Shown one piece after another: positions 6,430 through 11,844 of a DNA stretch of 11,844 nucleotides. The position numbers and the translations under genes are program-made. The notes beneath the pieces are model-generated. The model worked only from the letters and a program-made list of their open reading frames with translations, did not search any database and was not told the DNA's origin. Positions within the stretch are counted from its first letter, which is position 1. The number at the start of each line of letters is the position of its first letter. The stretch comes from an uncultured Bacilli bacterium (GTDB lineage Bacteria > Bacillota_I > Bacilli_A > RF39 > UBA660), in the NCBI GenBank assembly GCA_944336815.1, contig CALVLG010000017.1, forward strand, positions 1 through 11,844. Direction: 5' to 3'.

Positions 6430-6556
6430 AAATGCACCGTTTTTTGAAAATTCAGTGCAAATTCATTATTTTTTTAACCAAAATGCCCTTTTTTGGTCAA
6501 AAAAGGCTCCCAAAAATACAAAAATGCACTGTTTTTTGAAAATTCGGTGCATTTTT
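6428..6556 (+). repeat. 129-bp direct repeat, copy 2 (between fic and tex)
   Basis: Second copy of the element at 5189-5317, in the same orientation. Its ends AAAAATGCACCG and CGGTGCATTTTT are perfect 12-base inverted repeats. It begins inside the fic TAA (6427-6429) and ends on the last base of the tex TGA (6556-6558), so it makes up the whole gap between the two convergent genes. The 32-base dyads lie at 6428-6459 and 6520-6551, and the central nine-base hairpin at 6487-6495/6498-6506. Confidence 0.97.
6520..6556. terminator. Likely bidirectional terminator for fic and tex inside repeat copy 2
   Basis: The arms AAAAATGCACTG and CGGTGCATTTTT pair with one T-G wobble on the plus-strand RNA (an A-C mismatch on the other), and five T end the stem in both directions. 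It is the only strong structure between the two convergent stop codons. The internal dyad at 6428-6459 and the central hairpin may add to it. Confidence 0.55.
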
Positions 6557-8676
6557 CAACTTTTAATCAAGGATAATTGAACTTTTTCTTTTTCTAAATC
6601 AATTCCACAAACATAAACAGTTACTATATCACCAACACTTAAAATATCATTAGGATTTTTCACAAAACTTTTACTCATTTTAGAAACATGAACAAGTCCA
6701 TCATCATGAAGACCTATGTCGACAAAAGCACCGAAACTAGTTACATTTCGAACAGTTCCTTTAAGCTCCATTCCTTCCTTTAAATCATTAATCGATAAAA
6801 CATCACTTTTTAAAACTATATCATCTAGTTTATCCCGATAATCTTGACCAGGATGTTGTAACTCATCTAAAATGTCAGCCACAGTATATGTATCGGCATC
6901 TAAATCATTTGCTAAAGTAGTTGCATCTGCTTTCTTTAAAGTTTCATTAAAAGCTTCCGTTCCAAAATCTTTTAAATCTAAACCTAATACCTTTAAAATT
7001 TTCCAAGTTAAATCATAACTCTCTGGGTGAATTCTAGTTTTATCTAACGCATTATCGCCATCGATTATTCGTAAAAAACCAATTGCTTGTTCATAAACTT
7101 TATCACTAAAACCTGGCAATGCTTTAACTTCTTCCCGATTTGTAAAATTTTTCTTTTCTCTAAACTTTAAAATACTGTCAATTGTTTTTTTCGTTAAACC
7201 AGAAATATAACGTAAAATACTTTGACTAGCCGTATTAATATTCACTCCTATTTCATTTACAATTTTAGCCACGGTAAAATCTAAGGCTTCCGAAAGTTCC
7301 TTTTGATTTACATCATGTTGATATTCCCCAACTCCAATACTTTTTGGATCTATTTTAACTAATTCTGATAATGGATCTTGAACTCTTCTTCCAATCGAAA
7401 TAGCACTTCTTTTCTCAACCGTTAAATGAGGGAATTCTTCAATTGCTAAAGGACTTGCTGAATAAACTGAAGCTCCAGCTTCACTTACTAAATTATATAA
7501 AACGTTGGTTCCTTTAATTGCCGAAGCTACAAAAGCCTCACTTTCTCTTGAAGCAGTTCCATTACCAATGGCAATAATTTGAACCCCATATTTCCGAATT
7601 AAATCTTGTAAAACAATGGTACTTTTTTCTTTTTCATTTTTAGGCTCGTGTGGATAAATCGTACTAATTTCTAAAACATTTCCATAAGGATTTAACACGG
7701 CCAACTTACAACCAGTTCGAAAAGCCGGATCAAAACCTAAAACCACTTTATCTTTTACCGGTTTAGTCATCAACAAATGTTCTAAATTATCTTGGAATGT
7801 CCCAATCGCCTTTTTTTCGGCCATATCAGTTAAATCAGCCCGAATTTCTCTTTCCACACTAGGATAAATTAATCTTTTTAATGAATCTATAATAGCTTCT
7901 TTCACAAAAAAAACTACAAAAGAAGAAGAATTCTTTATAATCTTTTTCTCTAACATTTCTAAAATACTGTCTTTATCAAAATCTAATGAAACTGTCAAAA
8001 CTTTTTCGTTTTCACCACGATTCATTGCTAGTACCCGATAATGTTTAGCATACTTAATCTTTTCTTGAAAATCATAATACATTTGATAAACCTTTTTCTC
8101 ATCACTTGCCTTTTTCTTGATTTGGCTTGTTATAAACCCATTGTTCCAAATTTCTTTTTTAATAAGTTTACGATAATAAGCATTATCACTTATCCACTCA
8201 GCAATAATATACTTAGCCCCTTCTAAAGCTTTGTCAGGTTCACAATTATACCCTTTAGCTAATTGCTCTAATGTTCCCGTTACAGGAAAACTCATTATTT
8301 TTTTAGCTAACGGTTCAAGTCCCATTTTAATCGCTTCACTAGCTTTTGTTTTTTTCTTTTCTTTAAAAGGTCGATATAAATCTTCAACATCACTTAGTTT
8401 CTCACAAGCTAAAATAGATACCCGTAACTCATCAGTCATTAAATCTTTTTCTTCAATAAGTCTAATAACATCTTCTTTTCTTTTTAACAAATTTTCTAAA
8501 TATGTATATTCTTTATCTATCTCTCTTATTTGTTCCTCATCTAAAGAACCAGTCATTTCTTTTCGATAACGCGCAATAAAAGGTATTGTTGCCCCTTCCT
8601 CAAGTAGTTTCAAAACAGCCTCAACTTGACCGACCTTAACCCCCAGTTTATTAGCTAAAATTTCGATATTATTCAT
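6556..8676 (-). CDS. tex: Tex-family RNA-binding protein (S1 domain)
   Basis: The 706-residue protein is close to the usual length of Tex (about 720-780). Domains in order are an N-terminal helical Tex_N region starting with the family block GATIPFIARYRKEMTGSLDE (28-46), a YqgF/RNase-H-like domain with LGFDPAFRTGCKLAVLN (313-329), helix-hairpin-helix regions (about 480-545, with SGLTKKT and LPGFSDK), and a C-terminal S1 domain (about 635-705, with GTVRNVTSFGAFVDIGLHDDGLVHVS). Tex binds nucleic acid and associates with transcription and RNA polymerase; its exact role differs between species. The ATG at 8676 follows GGAG ten bases upstream. A terminator separates it from the 555-aa gene upstream. 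Its TGA touches repeat copy 2, which probably ends its transcript. Transcription runs toward the oppositely oriented fic gene. Confidence 0.95.
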   Translation of the reverse strand: MNNIEILANKLGVKVGQVEAVLKLLEEGATIPFIARYRKEMTGSLDEEQIREIDKEYTYLENLLKRKEDVIRLIEEKDLMTDELRVSILACEKLSDVEDLYRPFKEKKKTKASEAIKMGLEPLAKKIMSFPVTGTLEQLAKGYNCEPDKALEGAKYIIAEWISDNAYYRKLIKKEIWNNGFITSQIKKKASDEKKVYQMYYDFQEKIKYAKHYRVLAMNRGENEKVLTVSLDFDKDSILEMLEKKIIKNSSSFVVFFVKEAIIDSLKRLIYPSVEREIRADLTDMAEKKAIGTFQDNLEHLLMTKPVKDKVVLGFDPAFRTGCKLAVLNPYGNVLEISTIYPHEPKNEKEKSTIVLQDLIRKYGVQIIAIGNGTASRESEAFVASAIKGTNVLYNLVSEAGASVYSASPLAIEEFPHLTVEKRSAISIGRRVQDPLSELVKIDPKSIGVGEYQHDVNQKELSEALDFTVAKIVNEIGVNINTASQSILRYISGLTKKTIDSILKFREKKNFTNREEVKALPGFSDKVYEQAIGFLRIIDGDNALDKTRIHPESYDLTWKILKVLGLDLKDFGTEAFNETLKKADATTLANDLDADTYTVADILDELQHPGQDYRDKLDDIVLKSDVLSINDLKEGMELKGTVRNVTSFGAFVDIGLHDDGLVHVSKMSKSFVKNPNDILSVGDIVTVYVCGIDLEKEKVQLSLIKS

Positions 8677-8715
8677 TTTTCATTCACTCCAAATACTATG
8701 GTATCAAAAATAACC

Positions 8716-8746
8716 AAAAAAAGAAAACGTATTTACAGTTTTCTTT
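8716..8746 (-). terminator. Intrinsic terminator of the lgt operon
   Basis: Perfect nine-base arms AAAGAAAAC (8720-8728) and GTTTTCTTT (8738-8746) are followed on the minus strand by seven T (plus-strand A run 8716-8722). The stop codon of the upstream gene (8733-8735) lies in the loop, so terminator and coding end overlap. It should end the lgt operon before tex. Confidence 0.7.
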
Positions 8747-10400
8747 GTAAAGAAATTTTTCTTTCTGGATGATCTTTCATTACTTTTTTTATTTTTTCTT
8801 CAATTTCTTTTTTTCTTTTGCTACTTGCTAACTGACATTCTAAATCAACATAAGATTGAAAAAAGACATTTTCTATTTCTGAAGCACAATATTCTTCCCA
8901 GCATTCCAATTCTTTATCAAATGTTCCTAAAGAATATAATTCACCGGCATAAGGTGCCTCATATTCCTGATATTTTTGAAAATCAATCAAGAAATTTTCT
9001 TCTTCATGGCCAGGAAAAATAAAATGCAAATAATAAATACTCTTTTTGCCATACAACTGCCAATCTTCTGGTGTCATATTTTTATTTAAAAAGTATAAAT
9101 AATTATCTATTTGGGCTCCTAAACTATTTTCTGTTTCTAATGTTTTGACAATCTTTTCTTCTTCCTCTTCATCATCAAAATCTGAGTAATCATCATTGTA
9201 AGTCGAATTAAAACTCGTTAAAAGATGTTGTAAACGCCATATTGCCAAACGGTGTTCTTGTTCAAAATCATCATTATTTAAAAGGGCCTTTGCATAAAAA
9301 GAAAAACTAAATTCATCTTGCCAATATGTCTGTGATACATACTCTTTAAGTAAAAGCACATCCCCTTCATAAATAATTTCTTTTTCTCTAGCTAAACAAT
9401 TTCTTAATTCATTATATACTTTCATTCTTTTAGGAAAATTCAAAGTATTACTAGCTAACAAATCATATAAATAATAAATATAATGGGCATTAGCAAAATA
9501 TTTTCTAACTGTCTTAGCAATATCAAAAAACTCATCAGCCGTAAAGCCTAAAGAATCTATCATGCTATTATCTAATATAATTTTACTAGTTGCTTCAAAA
9601 TTTAAAGCATACTTTTGATACAAAGTCCGTAGTTTTTCTGCTATAACAGGCTCTTTTTCTTTACCGTTTAAATATACCATTAATGTTGGTTCAACCAAAG
9701 GTAAACATCTTTTTGGCAAACTAAATAAAAACGCTTCCAAAATAACCAATGTTTCATCTAAAGACAAATCCGGAAAAACATCATGCACTAAACAATTCAA
9801 ATATTCATCGATCATCATTCCCAAATAATCATCTTCTTTTGCATATTTATAAGTTGTCATTTTTCCTTTTTTATTCATATCTTTAAAAAGATATTTATTA
9901 GGAAGAACACTAAAAAGAAAAGCAGCTGTATCTTCTTCATTTAAAGAAGCTGAAGCCAAAAAATTTGTTTGAAAAACTTCTAACCATTCCATAAAATAAT
10001 TTGTTCTTTCCAAAGCCTGCTTAATATAATCGTTATCTTTATATATAGCAGCCTCTTTAATTAAAAAAGTTGTTTGATATTGTGAATCCAAAAACAATTC
10101 TAACGGAATAAGTAACGAAGATAACCGTAAAGCTGGAACATAAAGATCTTTTTTAGTTAACTTAGATACCAAAAAAGGACTAGCAAATGATATTTTATAT
10201 AATTCATATAAACGATCGACATAAACATCAAATTCTTCCACATTAACAATACTTTTTAATAATTTTTCTTCTTTTTCTTGCATGTCCTTAATTAAAGGAT
10301 AAAGCTGTTTATCTTTTGTCTTCCATCCATACAAAAACAAATGATAATATTTTTCTTCAAATTCTAAAAATTTTACAAATCTTTTTTCAAATTCTAACAT
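8733..10400 (-). CDS. Unrecognised 555-residue cytoplasmic protein, third gene of the lgt operon
   Basis: I do not recognise this family. The protein is rich in Leu, Tyr, Phe, Glu and Lys, appears almost wholly helical, and has no signal peptide or membrane segment. Short helical pairs through residues 1-400 could be an alpha-solenoid-like fold, but no repeat consensus is clear. A strongly acidic stretch at 403-415 (DDYSDFDDEEEEE) looks like a disordered linker between the N-terminal body and a C-terminal region of about 140 residues, which ends in a basic tail (527-555, many Lys). No nucleotide-binding or catalytic motif is evident. The ATG follows AGGTGG by three bases, and the gap to the upstream gene is 19 bases, which supports one operon with lgt. 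Normal codon use and an uninterrupted frame indicate a real gene. A scaffold or binding role is only a guess. Confidence 0.85.
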   Translation of the reverse strand: MLEFEKRFVKFLEFEEKYYHLFLYGWKTKDKQLYPLIKDMQEKEEKLLKSIVNVEEFDVYVDRLYELYKISFASPFLVSKLTKKDLYVPALRLSSLLIPLELFLDSQYQTTFLIKEAAIYKDNDYIKQALERTNYFMEWLEVFQTNFLASASLNEEDTAAFLFSVLPNKYLFKDMNKKGKMTTYKYAKEDDYLGMMIDEYLNCLVHDVFPDLSLDETLVILEAFLFSLPKRCLPLVEPTLMVYLNGKEKEPVIAEKLRTLYQKYALNFEATSKIILDNSMIDSLGFTADEFFDIAKTVRKYFANAHYIYYLYDLLASNTLNFPKRMKVYNELRNCLAREKEIIYEGDVLLLKEYVSQTYWQDEFSFSFYAKALLNNDDFEQEHRLAIWRLQHLLTSFNSTYNDDYSDFDDEEEEEKIVKTLETENSLGAQIDNYLYFLNKNMTPEDWQLYGKKSIYYLHFIFPGHEEENFLIDFQKYQEYEAPYAGELYSLGTFDKELECWEEYCASEIENVFFQSYVDLECQLASSKRKKEIEEKIKKVMKDHPERKISLQRKL

Positions 10401-10419
10401 AACCCACCTACTATAACTT

Positions 10420-10902
10420 TCACTCTTCTTCTAACATTATTCGTGATTGGATATTTTTCCCTTTATCAAGTTCATCTAAATTATGCACTCTAACAGTAAT
10501 AACATAATCTATTTCTTCCCCAACATTTATCGTGTCACCATCATAAAGCGTTGTTGTTTCACTTGGAAAAATTCCACTGCTAACTTCCACAGTTTTATTA
10601 TTCCTACTTAAAGAATAAGTAATGGAATCTTTAAAATATACATTATTATACACCTCAGCAAAACGAAGTCGATACTTTTTTGCCACATTTGTTTCATTTT
10701 TAACCCTAATTCTTAAAGAAGTGGTATTTCCTTCCCCGATATTTGATAATAATAAATTCCCCGCATTTTCATAAATAATCGTTAAATTATTTTTATATTC
10801 TTCGTTATGTTTAGCAAAATGGGTATCATAAGTATCATAAATCAGAATTCCAACTCCTAAGAAAAAAAAGAGCCACAACCATAATGTTTTCCTTTTTTTC
10901 AT
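10420..10902 (-). CDS. Small membrane-anchored extracytoplasmic protein of unknown function
   Basis: The 160-residue protein has a KKRK start, a single hydrophobic helix at about residues 7-22, and a beta-rich extracytoplasmic part of about 130 residues ending EEE. The Lys-before-helix pattern predicts the N-terminus inside and the body outside. No lipobox Cys is present, so it is not itself a lipoprotein substrate of Lgt. The alternation of polar and hydrophobic residues (for example LRIRVKNETNVAKKYRLRF) resembles immunoglobulin-like or DUF11-type beta sandwiches, but no family is assigned. The ATG at 10902 is preferred because AGGAGG lies eight bases upstream; in-frame TTG codons at 10908 and 10905 are too close to it. 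The lgt stop codon overlaps this ribosome binding site, so translation is probably coupled to lgt. Confidence 0.8.
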   Translation of the reverse strand: MKKRKTLWLWLFFFLGVGILIYDTYDTHFAKHNEEYKNNLTIIYENAGNLLLSNIGEGNTTSLRIRVKNETNVAKKYRLRFAEVYNNVYFKDSITYSLSRNNKTVEVSSGIFPSETTTLYDGDTINVGEEIDYVITVRVHNLDELDKGKNIQSRIMLEEE

Positions 10903-10914
10903 CAACAAGTCCTC

Positions 10915-11727
10915 CTAAAAATGGACACTTTCATGGTTCGGTTCACTATATAAATCTTCAAATTTACCTTTACGTGACTGTATCATCAAACCTAAAATAC
11001 CGACAATAAACAAAAGGAAAGATACTATCTGAGCCACTTTAAAACCACCAAGCATCAAAGAATCAGTTCGCATTGCTTCAATAAAGAAACGCCCAACACT
11101 ATACCAAATAAGATATACACAAGTTAAACCACCAACTTTTAAATACTTATAATGTTTAACTATAATTAAAACGATAAACCCTAATAAACACCATAAAGAT
11201 TCATATAAAAAAGTTGGATGATAATAATTGCCATTTATATACATACCATTAATAATAAATTCTGGAATATGCAAACTTTCTAATGTACTTCTTAAAACAA
11301 TTCCCCCATGTGCTTCCATGTTAAAAAAGTTACCCCATCTACCAATAGCCTGCGCTAAAATGACCCCTGGAACGGCCATATCTACTATTTTAGCTAAACG
11401 AACTTTGTATTTCCGACAATATAAAGCCATTGTAATTAAACCCGCAATTAAACCCCCATGAATTGCTAGGCCACCTTCCCAAATTTTAAAAACACTAACT
11501 GGGTCAGCTCGATACTGTGAAAAATTAAACAAAACATAGTATGCTCTTGCCCCGATAAAAGCAAAAATAATAGTCCAAAAAAACAAATTAAACAAAAAGT
11601 CAGCTGGATAATTTTGTTTTTTTCCTTCCTTTAAAAAATAAGACATCCCAATTACAACCGCAACTAAAAGCAAAACAGAATACCACTTTATTTCTAAATC
11701 ACCAATTTTTATAAATACTGGATCCAT
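10915..11727 (-). CDS. lgt: Prolipoprotein diacylglyceryl transferase
   Basis: The 270-residue, seven-helix membrane enzyme moves diacylglycerol from phosphatidylglycerol to the lipobox cysteine of prolipoproteins, the first step of lipoprotein maturation. Conserved features are GGLAIHGG with His90, the Lgt signature GRWGNFFNMEAHGG (129-142) with Arg130 and Asn133, HPTFLYES (170-177), and GRFFIEAMRTDS (212-223) with Arg213 and Glu217, in the same spacing as the essential Arg/Glu pair of E. coli Lgt. GGAGGT lies five bases before the ATG. An extended -10 sits 22 bases upstream. The stop overlaps the ribosome binding site of the next gene, six bases before the TTG/ATG start region, so lgt heads or continues a compact operon. 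Confidence 0.96.
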   Translation of the reverse strand: MDPVFIKIGDLEIKWYSVLLLVAVVIGMSYFLKEGKKQNYPADFLFNLFFWTIIFAFIGARAYYVLFNFSQYRADPVSVFKIWEGGLAIHGGLIAGLITMALYCRKYKVRLAKIVDMAVPGVILAQAIGRWGNFFNMEAHGGIVLRSTLESLHIPEFIINGMYINGNYYHPTFLYESLWCLLGFIVLIIVKHYKYLKVGGLTCVYLIWYSVGRFFIEAMRTDSLMLGGFKVAQIVSFLLFIVGILGLMIQSRKGKFEDLYSEPNHESVHF

Positions 11728-11749
11728 AACTTACCTCCACTCTAAAAAA

Positions 11750-11758
11750 ATTATAGCA
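11750..11758 (-). promoter_or_regulatory. Extended -10 promoter of lgt
   Basis: On the minus strand TGC is followed directly by a perfect TATAAT, 22 bases before the lgt ATG. No clear -35 is present, which is common for extended -10 promoters. Confidence 0.55.
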
Positions 11759-11770
11759 TACTTTCCCTCC

Positions 11771-11844
11771 TTAGGAAATTTTTTTTGTACGATAATATTT
11801 ACCAAAAGTATCTAAAGAATTATGCAATGAATTAATATATGATA
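11771..11844 (-). CDS. Possible C-terminal end of an unidentified gene (runs off right edge)
   Basis: One minus-strand frame is open from the window edge to TAA at 11773-11771 and gives 23 residues ending DTFGKYYRTKKIS. The composition (Lys, Tyr, Arg with CGT) is plausible for coding sequence, and the TAA overlaps an AAGGAGG motif in the same manner as the lgt stop and the next ribosome binding site. hprK often precedes lgt in Bacillota, but these residues do not look like its usual end. A frame this short can be open by chance. Confidence 0.35.
   Translation of the reverse strand, partial: SYINSLHNSLDTFGKYYRTKKIS

Larger units (their letters stand above)
5189..6556 (+). other. Possible fic cassette bounded by direct repeats
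   Basis: The fic gene lies between two near-identical 129-bp direct repeats. Crossing over between them would release a 1239-bp circle with fic and one repeat, and leave one repeat between asnB and tex. The gene is opposite in direction to its neighbours on both sides. No transposase, integrase or clear target-site duplication is visible, so mobility is inferred from the repeat layout only. Confidence 0.4.

Noticed and set aside
5189..6556. CRISPR array
   Set aside because: There are only two copies, each is 129 bases, and the interval is over 1 kb of protein-coding DNA.
5189..6556. Target-site duplication flanking the repeats, as for a recent transposition
   Set aside because: The immediate flanks differ (AAAAGC and ACAAAA around copy 1; AAAATT and CAACTT around copy 2), and A runs make any short match meaningless.
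8041..8569. Plus-strand open frames inside tex (61 and 112 codons)
   Set aside because: They are antisense to well-conserved Tex domains, have no ribosome binding sites, and show Ser/Phe/Leu-rich shadow composition. The frames at 4728-4916 (in asnB), 8825-9022 and 11228-11461 (in lgt) were rejected for the same reasons.
6556..11727. Mycoplasma genetic code (TGA as Trp)
   Set aside because: TGA ends tex and the 160-aa gene at sensible positions, and conserved tryptophans such as in the Lgt GRWGN motif use TGG.

Overview
This is an AT-rich chromosomal segment that looks like a low-GC Bacillota of the Bacilli/Erysipelotrichia/Mollicutes-relative type. The reasons are strong A/T codon bias, consensus AGGAGG-type ribosome binding sites, TATAAT -10 boxes, A/T-rich intrinsic terminators, and the gene set (RelQ-type alarmone synthetase, YtxH, CmpB-like membrane protein, Tex, Lgt). 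TGA is a stop (ends of tex and of the small membrane-protein gene) and TGG encodes Trp, so the mycoplasma code is not used. Genus-level placement is not possible from sequence reading alone.

Layout, left to right. At 1-621 (minus) is the N-terminal third of a cation P-type ATPase cut by the window edge. Next come a RelQ-type small alarmone synthetase (minus) and a YtxH-family envelope protein (minus). A CmpB-like multi-pass membrane protein lies on the plus strand with a good promoter, and its 3' end overlaps the 3' end of a PAP2-superfamily phosphatase gene (minus). Then follow asnB (minus), a Fic-domain gene on the plus strand, tex (minus), an unrecognised 555-residue soluble protein (minus), a small membrane-anchored protein (minus), lgt (minus), and the possible last codons of another minus-strand gene at the right edge. 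No gene-free stretch exceeds 300 bases; the longest is the 231 bases between asnB and fic.

The right-hand cluster reads as one operon: [unknown] - lgt - small membrane protein - 555-aa protein. It has gaps of 6 and 19 bases, and the lgt stop codon overlaps the next ribosome binding site. It ends in a terminator whose stem surrounds the 555-aa gene's stop codon, just before tex. The left-hand cluster is mostly single genes with their own promoters.

The most unusual structure is around fic. The gene is bracketed by two directly repeated 129-bp elements (5189-5317 and 6428-6556) that match at 125 of 129 positions with no gaps. Each element begins and ends with a 12-bp inverted terminal sequence, contains two copies of a 32-bp dyad, and carries two mutually exclusive central hairpins. 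The upstream copy forms the divergent asnB/fic promoter region. The downstream copy fills exactly the space between the fic and tex stop codons. The arrangement suggests a 1239-bp exchangeable fic cassette placed against the direction of a minus-strand gene run, and possibly an operator/terminator element tied to Fic regulation. The recombination and regulatory roles are inference; the repeats are seen directly.
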